A stretch of DNA of 64,000 nucleotides from Tessaracoccus sp. SD287 (lineage in GTDB: Bacteria; Actinomycetota; Actinomycetes; Propionibacteriales; Propionibacteriaceae), in the NCBI RefSeq assembly GCF_017355265.1, contig NZ_JADIJQ010000007.1:1-64000 (forward strand). The letters run 5' to 3'. Positions within the stretch are counted from its first letter, which is position 1. Each line of letters opens with the position of its first letter. Of this stretch, positions 26,155 through 35,181 are shown piece after piece. The notes under the pieces are model-generated. The model did not search any database. It was given only the letters and a program-made list of their open reading frames with translations, and was not told where the DNA came from. The position numbers and the translations under genes were made by a program.

Positions 26155-26248
26155 GGTTCCCCTTCCCGGGGGTGATGCTAGACCAGGCCCCGGCGCCCCC
26201 TGGAACGCCCTCACCCCCGGGTACGATGGCCACTCAGGAGGAACGCGC

Positions 26249-26947
26249 ATGCCCCACGACGAGTCCGACGAGCCGATCAGTGCCGCAGCCCAGGGCTGGG
26301 AGGGTTTCGCCGCCGACCCGCGGGTGCCGGAGAATGCCCGCTACCGGGCCAGCGATTCCGATCGTCACCACGCCTTCGAGCTGCTGGCCGAGGCCTACAG
26401 CGACGGCCGCCTCGGCCACGAGGAATACGAGCAGCGCCTGGACGAGGCGATGAAGGCGCGCACACTCGGCGACTTCCCGCACCTGGTCGCCGACCTGCTG
26501 GTGCCCCGGCGCCGATTCCTGCCCGCCACCCGCCGCCCATCCCCGGCCGCCCTCGAGGTCGAGGCCAGACGTGCCGGACGCAAGGCCTGGATGGGATGGA
26601 TAGCGCTGGCAATGCTGTTCAACGTGATCTGGCTGGCCACCGTGATCGGGACGGGCAGCTTCCTCTACTGGTGGCCGTTCTGGCCGATGCTGGGCACCGC
26701 CATCCCCACCCTCATCGCCGCCCAGGCGGCCCGGGCTCACATCCGGAATCCCCAGCCGCAGCCCCTCTTCCCGCCCGGCCAGGTGCCGCCGGAACTGGTG
26801 CCGCCCCCGGTCCTCGGCACCCCGACGCCGCTGCTGGGCGCCGGGCCACGGATGATGCCGCCGCCCGGGCTCACCCCCGAACAGCGGATGCGTTGGCTGC
26901 GCCGCCAGCAGGAGTTGCTGCGGCGCCAGCCTCCGCCCGGGCCCTGA
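26249..26947 (+). CDS. DUF1707 protein with two membrane segments
   Basis: A 232-residue protein. Residues about 30-80 are the DUF1707 unit (RYRASDSDRHHAFELLAEAY, GRLGHEEYEQRLDEAMKA). A basic linker leads to two hydrophobic segments (WIALAMLFNVIWLATVIG and FLYWWPFWPMLGTAIPTLIA). The last 65 residues are Pro-rich and end in a Gln/Arg helix. A 2TM unit following DUF1707 is a common actinobacterial arrangement of unknown role. A perfect AGGAGG seven bases before the ATG fixes the start. Confidence 0.75.
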   Translation: MPHDESDEPISAAAQGWEGFAADPRVPENARYRASDSDRHHAFELLAEAYSDGRLGHEEYEQRLDEAMKARTLGDFPHLVADLLVPRRRFLPATRRPSPAALEVEARRAGRKAWMGWIALAMLFNVIWLATVIGTGSFLYWWPFWPMLGTAIPTLIAAQAARAHIRNPQPQPLFPPGQVPPELVPPPVLGTPTPLLGAGPRMMPPPGLTPEQRMRWLRRQQELLRRQPPPGP

Positions 26948-26958
26948 GGACGTGGCGA

Positions 26959-28605
26959 TCAGGCCAGTAGGCGGATGCCGCCAAGTCCACTGGCCAGCTG
27001 CGCCGGGCCGCCCCAACTGCTGCCGTTGTTCCAGTAGGCCCACATGGTGCCGTCATCACGCAGCGAGACCAGGTCGCGGCGACGGTCGTTGTTGATGTCA
27101 CCGGGCGCGGTGACCAGACCCATGGCGTTCCAGTGGCGCCCGACCTGCGCGGCATTGGTGATCACGCCGCCCTCGTTGAAGGCGTAGCGCACCAGGTCGC
27201 CGTCCTCGGTGATGGCCAGCAGGTCGGCGATGCCGTCGCCGCTGAAGTCATCGACGGTGGTGGTCAGCCGAATGCCCGACCAGTTCTTGCCGATCACTCG
27301 GGCATTGCTGAGCACGCCGGTCGACGAGAAGGAGTAGCGGATCAGGAAGCCGTCCCCGCTGCGGGCGACCAGGTCAGGACGACCGTCGCCGGTGATGTCG
27401 TCCAGGACGGTCATCAGCGACATCGACTGCCAGCCCTTGCCGACCTGCAACGCATTGCCGAAGCGTCCGCCGCCGACGCCCTGGTAGGCGAACATCAGCC
27501 CGTCGGTGCGCAGCCCGATCAGGTCGGTGCGCCCGTCGCCGTCCATGTCGGGCACCAGCGAGAGCCACCGGAAGGTGTTCCAGCCCTGCCCGACCGGGGT
27601 TGGCGCCGAGACGGTCGGGCCCAGGGTGGCGTACAGCTGCAGCGTCCCGTCGTCATGGACGGCCAGCACGTCGGGGGTGCCGTCGGAGTTCAGGTCACCG
27701 AACTGGTCGACCTCGCCGTAGGAGCAGCCGGCACCGCTGGGTCGGCCGCAGAGCCAGTACTGCCCATGGCGGGCGGTCCCGGTCGAGGTGACCAGCGCGA
27801 ACACTGCCTCGCCGGGGGCCGTCACGGTCAGCTCGTTGCACGGGTTCGCGCTGCCCTGGGCGCAGGCACCGCTGGACGCCAGCAGGGTGCCTGTCGGGGA
27901 GTACACCTTCAGGATGAGGGCGCGTCCCATCGTGTCGGCCAGGTTGGCCGTCGAGACGGTGTAGTCACGCCCCGCCGTGGTGGCCAGACGGAAGACGTCG
28001 ACGTCGGGACCCTCGTGGGCGTAGGCCCCGGGCAGGCTGTACAGCGTCTGGACGCTCCACCGCGAGGCCGCCAGCGGTGAGGCGGTGGCCAGCGAGTTGT
28101 TCGGCTCCGAGTCGGGCGACCAGCTCATCTGCGCGGCGGGCGGCAGCACCCGGATCGAGTAGTTGCCCATGCGCCGCAGCGGATGTGAGGCGCGGACGTA
28201 GGTGCGCTGGCCCGCGTTGGTGGTGATCTCCAGCCGGGCGACGGTCAGCCCCGACCCGACGCAGCTCTCGCCGGTCCTCGCCTGGGAGGCGTTGTAGCCG
28301 ATCAGGCAGGCGCCGTCCAGGGCCGGCGCGGCGTTGAACAGCTCCACCGTGTAGGTGCCGGTGTAGGGGGCGACGAAGGTGTAGCTGTCCACGTCGGTGG
28401 CACTCGACAGGGCGCCCGCGCGGCCGGCCAGGCCGACCGTGATGCCGGTGGCGGCGGCGAGGCTGTCGTTGGGCTCGGGGTCGTTGGCCCGGGCGGTGGC
28501 CGGCAGCAGCACCGCGACCAGGGCAGCCACCAGGGCGGCGGTGCTCCAGCGGCGGACGCGGCTCCAGCGGTCGAGGGGGACCCGGCGGGGGAAGAGGGAA
28601 CGCAT
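26959..28605 (-). CDS. Secreted FG-GAP/VCBS repeat protein
   Basis: A 548-residue exported protein. A Sec signal (AALVAALVAVLLPATARA) ends near residue 40 with ARA-ND. Two PPC-like beta domains follow, each starting with an EPNDSLA or EPNNSLA motif (about 44-150 and 165-290). The C-terminal half has five FG-GAP-like repeats with calcium-loop signatures DLNSDGTPD, DMDGDGRTD, DITGDGRPD, DFSGDGIAD and a degenerate DINNDRRRD. The repeats would form an incomplete or small beta-propeller. No catalytic domain is visible; extracellular binding is the likely role. Confidence 0.8.
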   Translation of the reverse strand: MRSLFPRRVPLDRWSRVRRWSTAALVAALVAVLLPATARANDPEPNDSLAAATGITVGLAGRAGALSSATDVDSYTFVAPYTGTYTVELFNAAPALDGACLIGYNASQARTGESCVGSGLTVARLEITTNAGQRTYVRASHPLRRMGNYSIRVLPPAAQMSWSPDSEPNNSLATASPLAASRWSVQTLYSLPGAYAHEGPDVDVFRLATTAGRDYTVSTANLADTMGRALILKVYSPTGTLLASSGACAQGSANPCNELTVTAPGEAVFALVTSTGTARHGQYWLCGRPSGAGCSYGEVDQFGDLNSDGTPDVLAVHDDGTLQLYATLGPTVSAPTPVGQGWNTFRWLSLVPDMDGDGRTDLIGLRTDGLMFAYQGVGGGRFGNALQVGKGWQSMSLMTVLDDITGDGRPDLVARSGDGFLIRYSFSSTGVLSNARVIGKNWSGIRLTTTVDDFSGDGIADLLAITEDGDLVRYAFNEGGVITNAAQVGRHWNAMGLVTAPGDINNDRRRDLVSLRDDGTMWAYWNNGSSWGGPAQLASGLGGIRLLA

Positions 28606-28653
28606 GGGGGCAGCGTAACCTGCCGGACCCCCGTGCCCCTGCCGGGACCGGAC

Positions 28654-30498
28654 TCAGTCGACCAGTCGGGCAGCGCCCTTGTCGGCCGACTGGGCGAACT
28701 TCGCGAAGATCTTCAGCGCGGGCGACACCTCACGTACCCGGGTCCTGGGCTTCCAGCCCGCCGCGTCGGCAGCAGCACGGCGCTCGGCCAGCACCTCGTC
28801 CGGGACGTCCAGGGTGATGCTGCGCGCCGGGATGTCGATCTCGATCATGTCGCCGTCCTCGACCAGGCCAATGGTGCCCCCGGACGCAGCCTCCGGCGAG
28901 ATGTGGCCCAGCGACAGACCCGACGAGCCACCCGAGAACCGGCCGTCGGTGATCAGCGCGCACTGGGGGCCAAGTCCGACGCCCTTCAGATAGCTGGTGG
29001 GGTAGAGCATCTCCTGCATGCCGGGGCCACCCCTGGGGCCCTCGTAGCGGACCACCACGACGTCACCGGCGACGATCCTGCCGCCGAGGATCATCTCGAC
29101 GGCCTCGTCCTGGCTCTCGGCGACCTTGGCGGGGCCGCGGAAGTGCCACTGGTGCTCCGGCACCCCGGCCGTCTTGACGATGGCGCCATCGACGGCCAGG
29201 TTGCCACTGAGGACGGCCAGCCCGCCCTCGGCGGTGTAGGCGTGCTCGACTGAACGGATGCAGCCCGACTCGCTGTCGGTGTCCAGGCTCTGCCACCGGT
29301 TGGTCGAGGAGAACGCCTCGGTGGTGCGCACCCCGCCGGGGGCGGCGTACCAGAGGTCCTTGGCGGCCTCCGAAGAGGTGCCGCTGCGCAGGTCCCAGTC
29401 GGCCATCCACTGGTCCAGGGTGGGGGAGTGGACGGCGTGCACGTCGGTCTCGAGCATGCCGGCGCGGTACAGCTCGCCCATGATCGCCGGGATGCCGCCG
29501 GCGCGGTGGACGTCCTCCATGTAGTAGTTGCTCGTGTTGGGGGCGACCTTGCAGATGCAGGGGGTGACCCGGCTGAGGCGGTCGATGTCGTCCTGGGTGA
29601 AGTCGACGCCGGCCTCCTGGGCAGCGGCCAGCAGGTGCAGCACGGTGTTGGTGGACCCGCCCATGGCGATGTCGATGCGCATGGCGTTCTCAAAGGCCGC
29701 CTTGGTGGCGATCGAGCGCGGCAGCACCGAGGCGTCGTCCTGGTCGTACCAGCGGTGGGCCAGTTCGACGACCAGCCGGCCGGCGTCCAGGAACAGGTCG
29801 CGGCGCTTGGCGGCGGTGGCCAGGGTGGAACCGTTGCCCGGCAGCGACAGCCCCAGCACCTCGGTCAGGCAGTTCATCGAGTTGGCGGTGAACATGCCCG
29901 AGCACGACCCACAGGTCGGGCAGGCCGACTCCTCGATGGCCTGGATCTCGGCGTCGGAGACCGACTCGTCGACGGCCTTGGTCATGGCGTCGATCAGGTC
30001 GAGGCGGGTCGACGCGGTGCCATTGGCCGGGTTGATGACCGCATTGCCGGCCTCCATCGGTCCGCCGGAGACGAAGACGACCGGAATGTTGAGGCGCAGC
30101 GCGGCCAGCAGGTGGCCGGGGGTGATCTTGTCGCAGTTGCTGATGCAGACCAGCGCGTCGGCCTGGTGGGCGTTGACCATGTACTCGATGGAGTCGGCGA
30201 TCACCTCGCGGCTGGGCAGGGAGTAGAGCATGCCGGAGTGGCCCATGGCGATGCCGTCGTCGACGGCGATGGTGTTGAACTCCTTGGCGACGCCGCCGGC
30301 CTCCTTGACCGCACCGGCCACCAACTGGCCCATGTCCTTCAGGTGCACGTGGCCGGGCACGAACTGGGTGAAGGAGTTCGCGATGGCCACGATCGGCTTG
30401 CCGAAGTCGGACTCGGCGGTGCCGGTGGCCCGCCACAGGGCCCGGGCCCCGGCCATGTTGCGTCCGTGGGTGGTGGTGCGTGACCGAAGAACTGGCAT
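28654..30498 (-). CDS. ilvD: Dihydroxy-acid dehydratase, E. coli type
   Basis: A 614-residue IlvD/Edd protein that dehydrates dihydroxy acids in valine, leucine and isoleucine synthesis. Motifs are D80-D81 ([15 protein letters not shown]), C122 ([13 protein letters not shown]) and C193-x2-C196-x2-C199 ([20 protein letters not shown]), plus [20 protein letters not shown]. The stretch [12 protein letters not shown] lacks the extra cysteine found in the second IlvD of this window (55057-56766), so it belongs to the enterobacterial-type, oxygen-sensitive Fe-S class. It is monocistronic. The upstream 261-bp gap carries a palindromic repeat rather than a recognised leader peptide. Confidence 0.93.
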   Translation of the reverse strand: MPVLRSRTTTHGRNMAGARALWRATGTAESDFGKPIVAIANSFTQFVPGHVHLKDMGQLVAGAVKEAGGVAKEFNTIAVDDGIAMGHSGMLYSLPSREVIADSIEYMVNAHQADALVCISNCDKITPGHLLAALRLNIPVVFVSGGPMEAGNAVINPANGTASTRLDLIDAMTKAVDESVSDAEIQAIEESACPTCGSCSGMFTANSMNCLTEVLGLSLPGNGSTLATAAKRRDLFLDAGRLVVELAHRWYDQDDASVLPRSIATKAAFENAMRIDIAMGGSTNTVLHLLAAAQEAGVDFTQDDIDRLSRVTPCICKVAPNTSNYYMEDVHRAGGIPAIMGELYRAGMLETDVHAVHSPTLDQWMADWDLRSGTSSEAAKDLWYAAPGGVRTTEAFSSTNRWQSLDTDSESGCIRSVEHAYTAEGGLAVLSGNLAVDGAIVKTAGVPEHQWHFRGPAKVAESQDEAVEMILGGRIVAGDVVVVRYEGPRGGPGMQEMLYPTSYLKGVGLGPQCALITDGRFSGGSSGLSLGHISPEAASGGTIGLVEDGDMIEIDIPARSITLDVPDEVLAERRAAADAAGWKPRTRVREVSPALKIFAKFAQSADKGAARLVD

Positions 30499-30618
30499 CC
30501 TGAGTTTTCCTCCCTCGAGCCACCGCAGACGGTGGCAACCCGGATGAGTCTAGTTGCGGGGGTGGCGACGCCCGCTCGCCGGTCGGCATGCGGTCGCCCC
30601 CCACCCGGGAGCGCCGGG

Positions 30619-30699
30619 CGACCCAGCAGTGTGCATCCAGTGACGCCAATCGGGGCTGGCGGGGCGAAGGGACTGCTCTGGGTGCACGTTGCTGGGACG
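30619..30699. repeat. 81-bp palindromic element, family A (P3)
   Basis: Arms 30619-30642 and 30676-30699 pair at 19 of 24 positions plus three G-T pairs. The inner part holds a GCCA/TGGC mini-hairpin. The left arm (CGACCCAGCAGTGTGCATCC...) is 18 of 22 identical to the arm at 25417. It lies in the 261-bp divergent gap between ilvD and a membrane-protein gene and has no coding capacity. Confidence 0.7.
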
Positions 30700-30759
30700 A
30701 CCCGAGGCGACGGCCACCTAGGATGATGGCGACCCGCCCACGGCACCAGGGGGAGATCG

Positions 30760-31494
30760 GTGGCCACCATCTGGCAGTTCCTGCACCTCGTCCTCGTCAC
30801 CGCCGGCGACGTGGTGTTGCTGCGCGCCCCGGACTCGGTGCTCAACCCCGACGCGATGCGCTGGCGGGTGGCCCTGGCCGTCGCCATCCTGGCTGCCCTG
30901 TCGGGGCTGGTCGGCAATGCCGGCCTGCTGGCCATCAACCGGGTCCGCGGCCTGTGGGTGATGGTGACCTGGGCGCTGGTGAGCCTGCAGAACCTGATAG
31001 CGCTGGCCTTCCAGGGGCTGGTGCTGTGGTGCGCGGCCTGGATCGTCATCAACGACGTCCCCGATGTGGGCGCCGTGGTCAGGGTGGTGCTGTTGTCGAC
31101 CGCGCCGCTGTGGTTCGAGTTCCTGGTCATCACCCCCTACATCGGCCCGATGATCGAGCGGGTGTTGTGGGGATGGCAACTGCTGGCACTGTGGATGCTG
31201 ATGGACCACCTGATGCCCGACGGCCTGTCCCAGTGGCTGGTGCTGCTGGTGGTGGTCGTCGGCTGGCTGGTGGCCCGGCTGGTCGCCCACCTGCTGAGCC
31301 CGGTGGTGCAGTGGCTGCGCCGATCGCTGTGGCGGGGCATCATGCGACGCCCGCTGCGCACCAGCGCCACCGAACTGCTGGCGGCGGCCACCCCCCAGTT
31401 GCTGGCCCGCCACCACGCTCCGCCCACCCCCGAGGCCGACGCGGGGCACGGCCTGCTGGGGTCACGCCACTCGACCACGCGGGTCGGTGAGTGA
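30760..31494 (+). CDS. Uncharacterised polytopic membrane protein
   Basis: A 244-residue protein that I do not recognise. It has about five hydrophobic segments (near 36-56, 65-95, 105-125, 135-150 and 160-180) and a basic C-terminal tail of 60 residues (RRSLWRGIMRRPLRTSATELL). Translation starts at GTG 30760, with AGGGGGAG just upstream. Its stop codon overlaps the ATG of the next gene (TGATG), so the two proteins are co-translated and probably act together at the membrane. Confidence 0.65.
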   Translation: MATIWQFLHLVLVTAGDVVLLRAPDSVLNPDAMRWRVALAVAILAALSGLVGNAGLLAINRVRGLWVMVTWALVSLQNLIALAFQGLVLWCAAWIVINDVPDVGAVVRVVLLSTAPLWFEFLVITPYIGPMIERVLWGWQLLALWMLMDHLMPDGLSQWLVLLVVVVGWLVARLVAHLLSPVVQWLRRSLWRGIMRRPLRTSATELLAAATPQLLARHHAPPTPEADAGHGLLGSRHSTTRVGE

Positions 31495-32465
31495 TGCTCC
31501 AGGTCCTGGAATACCTGCTCGTGCTGGTGGTGGCCGTGGCGGTGATCGCCTGGGTCCTGTCGCCACTGGAGACGTTGACCTGGTGGTCCAGCCGAGGGGT
31601 GCGCCAGAGCCGGATAGCGGCCGCCGAGTTCCGGGCGGCCATCGCATCGGTGCCCACCGTGCCCCGAGCGGCGAAGGTCTTCGTCGTCTACTTCTCGGGC
31701 ATCGCGGCCTTTGATGATGACCACATCGCCCGCGCCGAACGGCCACTGCTGCAACGCCTGCAGCAGAGCTATCCCGACATCACCCTGGTCGAGGGTCTCT
31801 ACCCGTATGCGATGGAGAACCGAGACCTGGTCGACGACCGGCGCTCCTCACCGCTGTGGCGCTGGATCGTGCAGCACCAGCGGAGCAAGCGCTGGGGATG
31901 GGTGGCGGTGGCGACGGTCAACGTGCGCAACGTCTACCAGGTGCTCGTCTCGGCCGACCCCCGCTACGGACCGGTCTACTCGGCCGGGATCGCCCAGACC
32001 ACCTGGAAGCACCTGACCGGCCACGGCTACCAACCGGGGGTGGACAAACTGGTCCTGCTCGGCTGGAGCGGTGGGGCCCAGATCGCCGCCGGCGCCGCCT
32101 GGTACCTGGGCTCGGCCGGCGCGCGGGTGACCCTGCTCAACCTGGGCGGCGTCTTCACCGCCGACCCCGGCCTGGACCGTGCCCAGCAGATCATCCACCT
32201 GGTCGGTGAACGGGACTGGCAGTGCCGCTGGCTGGCACCCATCGTGTTCCCCCAGCGGCGCCGGTGGGCGCGCCACTCGACCTGGGCCAGGGCCAAGCGG
32301 GAGCACCGGGTGATCGAGCGGATGATCGGGCCCTTCAAGCATGTCGGCCCCGGCTCCTACCTGTCGGGCGCGCGGCTGCCGGACGGCCGGACCTGCTCCC
32401 GGGCCACGTCGGACGCCATCGCCCAGGCCCTCGAGGAGTCGGGGGTGCTGCCCCGGGCCGATTGA
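31494..32465 (+). CDS. Membrane-anchored alpha/beta-hydrolase-like protein
   Basis: A 323-residue protein with an N-terminal membrane segment (LEYLLVLVVAVAVIAWVLSP). The soluble domain contains KVFVVYFSGIAAFDDDHIARAE near the start and VLLGWSGGAQIAAGAAWYLG, a GxSxG nucleophile elbow, later. The rest follows no family I can name, and the catalytic Asp/His are not assigned. The gene overlaps the upstream membrane-protein gene by one base and is the second gene of that pair. GTG at 31491 is an alternative start. Confidence 0.62.
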   Translation: MLQVLEYLLVLVVAVAVIAWVLSPLETLTWWSSRGVRQSRIAAAEFRAAIASVPTVPRAAKVFVVYFSGIAAFDDDHIARAERPLLQRLQQSYPDITLVEGLYPYAMENRDLVDDRRSSPLWRWIVQHQRSKRWGWVAVATVNVRNVYQVLVSADPRYGPVYSAGIAQTTWKHLTGHGYQPGVDKLVLLGWSGGAQIAAGAAWYLGSAGARVTLLNLGGVFTADPGLDRAQQIIHLVGERDWQCRWLAPIVFPQRRRWARHSTWARAKREHRVIERMIGPFKHVGPGSYLSGARLPDGRTCSRATSDAIAQALEESGVLPRAD

Positions 32466-32490
32466 CACGGGCCGATTGAGCTGTCCCGGG

Positions 32491-32566
32491 GTGAACAACC
32501 AAGTTCCCCAGAGCACGCGGCATGCGCATGGGCAGGGCTCGTGCTCTGGGGAACTTGTTTGTTGAC
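32491..32566. repeat. 76-bp long palindrome (element P4)
   Basis: A perfect 18-bp core (32500-32517 with 32540-32557, CAAGTTCCCCAGAGCACG) extends outward to 32491/32566 with only two mismatches. The partly self-complementary centre carries GCATGCGC. This is by far the longest perfect stem in the window. It lies 25 bp after the hydrolase-like gene and could act as terminator or be a dispersed repeat; P1 shares a CAAGTT...CCCCAG theme. Confidence 0.8.
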
Positions 32567-32682
32567 GGTGACACCTTGTCACGGCATCGGATTGCCGGTA
32601 GGCCTTGGGGTAGCGCGCACCTCGTCCGAGGTGGTGTTCCGCCGGCGCGGTCCACGAATGCGCCGAAAGGGGAATCACAGTC

Positions 32683-33318
32683 ATGGATCCGAAGAACACC
32701 GCCGTTCTGCTGATCGAGTACCAGAACGACTTCACCACCGAGGGAGGGGCGCTGCACGAGGCCGTCGCGCCCACCATGGAGCAGACCAACATGATGGCCA
32801 ACTCCCAGCAGGTCGTGGAGCAGGCCCGGGCCGCCGGGGCCACGATCATCCACATCCCGATCAGCTTCGCCCCCGGCTACCACGAGATCACCAGCCACCC
32901 CTACGGCATCCTCAAGGGTGTCGTCGACTCCAACGCCTTCGTCAAGGGTGAGTGGGGCTGCCAGATCAGCGACGAGATGGCGCCCCAGGACGGCGACATC
33001 GTCGTCGAGGGCAAGCGGGGCCTGGACACCTTTGGCAGCACCAACCTGGACTTCATCCTGCGCAGCAAGGGGATCGACCGGGTGGCCATCGGCGGCTTCC
33101 TCACCAACTGCTGCGTCGAGTCGACGATGCGCTCGGCCTACGAGAAGGGCTACGACGTGGTCACCATGACCGACTGCGTCGCCGCCACCAGCCCGGAGGA
33201 GCACCGCAACGCCATCACCTTTGACTACCCGATGTTCTCCCGGCCGATGACCGGGCAGGAGTTCCTCTCCGAACTCGCCGGTGAGCAGACCGAGGCGGAC
33301 ACCAGCCGCGGCTACTGA
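32683..33318 (+). CDS. Isochorismatase-like cysteine hydrolase
   Basis: A 211-residue member of the isochorismatase/nicotinamidase superfamily. The triad is visible: D15 (LLIEYQNDF), K111 (VVEGKRGLDTFGSTNLDFIL) and C144 (GGFLTNCCVESTMRSAYEKGYDV), with the cis-peptide segment IGGF. AAAGGGGAA precedes the ATG. Substrates in this family include isochorismate, nicotinamide, ureidoacrylate and N-carbamoyl compounds; nothing nearby decides. It overlaps the convergent LLM gene tail to tail by 7 bp. Confidence 0.88.
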   Translation: MDPKNTAVLLIEYQNDFTTEGGALHEAVAPTMEQTNMMANSQQVVEQARAAGATIIHIPISFAPGYHEITSHPYGILKGVVDSNAFVKGEWGCQISDEMAPQDGDIVVEGKRGLDTFGSTNLDFILRSKGIDRVAIGGFLTNCCVESTMRSAYEKGYDVVTMTDCVAATSPEEHRNAITFDYPMFSRPMTGQEFLSELAGEQTEADTSRGY

Positions 33319-34364
33319 ACCGAGGCCCCGTTCGGCGTCCAGCCGAGCAGCGGGCCCAGCTTCTCGGCGATGTCGGTCACGATCTGGGTGTAGTCGTCGG
33401 GTTGCAGGGTGAACGGCAACGCGAAGGCGACCTCCTCGACCTGGCGGAAGGCGTCGCGGGCCAGCAGTTGCTCGGCGAGCTCCTCGGACGTGCCCAGCAG
33501 GTCGGGGGCGAACTGCGCGTGGCGGGGACCAAAGGTCTTGCCGACCCGCTCATCGCGTCCGGCCTTGTAGGCGCGGTAGCGCTCGACCTGCTCGGGGGTG
33601 GCCGAGTCGGTGGGGATGACCACCAGGCCCTGTGAGACGCGGGCGTCCTCGCCGTCGCGATGCAGCTCGCGGAAGCGGCGGATCTGGGCGGCCTGGACGT
33701 CGTCGAAGTCGCCCTCGCCCATGATGACGCTCGAGGTCAGGAAGTTCAGCCCTGCCCTGGCGGCGAACTCCACCGAGTTCTGCGACGCGGCCCCGTACCA
33801 GAGCCGGTCGATCAGCCCGGCCGAATGCGGCTGCACCCGGTCGGAGAACTCCTCGATGCCCTTCCTGCCGCTGAAGGTGCTGAGCGCGTCGCCGCGCAGC
33901 GCCTCCATCAGCCGCTCGACGCGGCGATAGCTGAAGTCCTCGTGCTCGGCGGTGTCGGGGTAGAGGGAATGGGACCAGTCCTCGAAGTTCATCGGCACAC
34001 CAGTGCTGACCCCGGGGTTGAGGCGCCCGCCCGACAGGATGTCGACGGTGGCCAGGTCCTCGGCCAGCCGCAGCGGGTTCTCCGGACCGAGGGGGGTCAC
34101 GGCGGTGCCCATCTCGATGCGCGTGGTCCGCTGGGTGGCGGCGGCCATGATCGCGATCGGCGAGGAGATGCCGTGCTGGAAGTGGCGGTGGCGCAACCAC
34201 ACCGAGTCGTAGCCGAGTTCCTCGAGGCGCTGGATCATCCACAGGGTGTACTCGTGGCCGGCGGCCGGGTCGTCGCCGTCAAAGGTGCCCAGCGTGAGCA
34301 CGCCCAGCCGGCGCAGCGGGCGGTTGGTGGACGGGACGGGGGTGGCGGGCACGGCGTCGGACAC
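33312..34364 (-). CDS. Luciferase-like (LLM) flavin-dependent oxidoreductase
   Basis: A 350-residue luciferase-superfamily protein. LGVLTLGTFDGDDPAAGHEY opens the barrel, with SVWLRHRHFQHGISSPIAIMAAATQRTTRIEMGTAVTPLG and LATVDILSGGRLNPGVSTGVP following. It is a paralogue of the LLM gene at 18864-19895: shared SSVIMGEGDF/SSTLKDDE region, HSAGL, and a similar C-terminus. GTG start at 34364 follows GGAG by five bases. No reductase is adjacent, so it would draw reduced flavin from elsewhere. Confidence 0.85.
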   Translation of the reverse strand: MSDAVPATPVPSTNRPLRRLGVLTLGTFDGDDPAAGHEYTLWMIQRLEELGYDSVWLRHRHFQHGISSPIAIMAAATQRTTRIEMGTAVTPLGPENPLRLAEDLATVDILSGGRLNPGVSTGVPMNFEDWSHSLYPDTAEHEDFSYRRVERLMEALRGDALSTFSGRKGIEEFSDRVQPHSAGLIDRLWYGAASQNSVEFAARAGLNFLTSSVIMGEGDFDDVQAAQIRRFRELHRDGEDARVSQGLVVIPTDSATPEQVERYRAYKAGRDERVGKTFGPRHAQFAPDLLGTSEELAEQLLARDAFRQVEEVAFALPFTLQPDDYTQIVTDIAEKLGPLLGWTPNGASVQ

Positions 34365-34445
34365 AGGGGCTCCTCGGGTGGGGTGCTCCCATTCTGCCGG
34401 TCGACGGGGTGCGGTGAGGGGCCGTCCACCCGGACGAAGACCCCG

Positions 34446-34490
34446 ACCACCATAACGATTGACGATAACAACGAATCTCGTTATGGTGGT
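34446..34490. promoter_or_regulatory. 13-bp inverted repeat upstream of the DUF2975 gene
   Basis: ACCACCATAACGA (34446-34458) and TCGTTATGGTGGT (34478-34490) form a perfect inverted repeat around a 19-bp AT-rich spacer containing further AACGA copies. It is 62 bp before the DUF2975 start and 82 bp from the divergent LLM start. Likely operator of the XRE regulator encoded downstream. Confidence 0.65.
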
Positions 34491-34551
34491 GGTGCGCGCA
34501 CCCCACCCTCCACCCCAGTCAGCCCTCCTTCACCCCAGTCAGGAAGCCACC

Positions 34552-35181
34552 ATGAATGCCACCGCCGAAGGGTCGCGGTTGAGCCGCGCCATCCACGCCC
34601 CCATGTCGCGCGCCGACCATCTCGTCCTGCGGGTGCTGCTGGCCCTGGTCGCCCTCGGTGCGGCCACCAGTGCCGTGGTCGCGCTGTGGCCGGGCGACAC
34701 CATCGCCTTCACCGCCGCCGTCGACGATCGCGGCCCCGCCTACACCCCCGTCGGCAGCGCAACCGACGCGTCGGCCACGTACGCCAGCGAGGTTGTCTGG
34801 ACGCTCACCGAGCCGAGTCTGGGCGACCGCGTCCTGGTCGGGCTGCCCACCGTCTTCGCGGCGGTCTGCGTCATCGTCGGCGTCCTGCTGCTGCTGGGCA
34901 TCGTCAGCAACATCCGCCGTGACCAGGCCTTTTCCCGCCAGACCCTGTCCCGGGTGCGGTGGCTGGCCCTGCTGGTGGTCTTCGGCGGTCTGCTTCAGCC
35001 GTTCGTCGCGATGGCGGTCTCGTTCGCGATGGCGGCGCGGGTGCAGGCCGAACCGTCGGTGCTGTTCACCTTCTCCCTGGTGGAGTTCGCCCCGGTCCTG
35101 GTCGGGATGCTGCTGCTCGTGCTGGGGGAGGCGCTGACCAGGGGCGCCGCCCTGGCCGACGACGTGGAGGGACTGGTCTGA
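34552..35181 (+). CDS. DUF2975 membrane protein
   Basis: A 209-residue protein with four membrane segments (near 24-45, 105-125, 140-165 and 178-198) and a roughly 55-residue outside loop after the first. Such DUF2975 proteins are typically encoded with a small XRE regulator, as here: the stop overlaps the regulator start (TGATG). The pair is widespread in Gram-positive bacteria; function is unknown. The ATG at 34552 starts a short basic N-terminus. Confidence 0.75.
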   Translation: MNATAEGSRLSRAIHAPMSRADHLVLRVLLALVALGAATSAVVALWPGDTIAFTAAVDDRGPAYTPVGSATDASATYASEVVWTLTEPSLGDRVLVGLPTVFAAVCVIVGVLLLLGIVSNIRRDQAFSRQTLSRVRWLALLVVFGGLLQPFVAMAVSFAMAARVQAEPSVLFTFSLVEFAPVLVGMLLLVLGEALTRGAALADDVEGLV

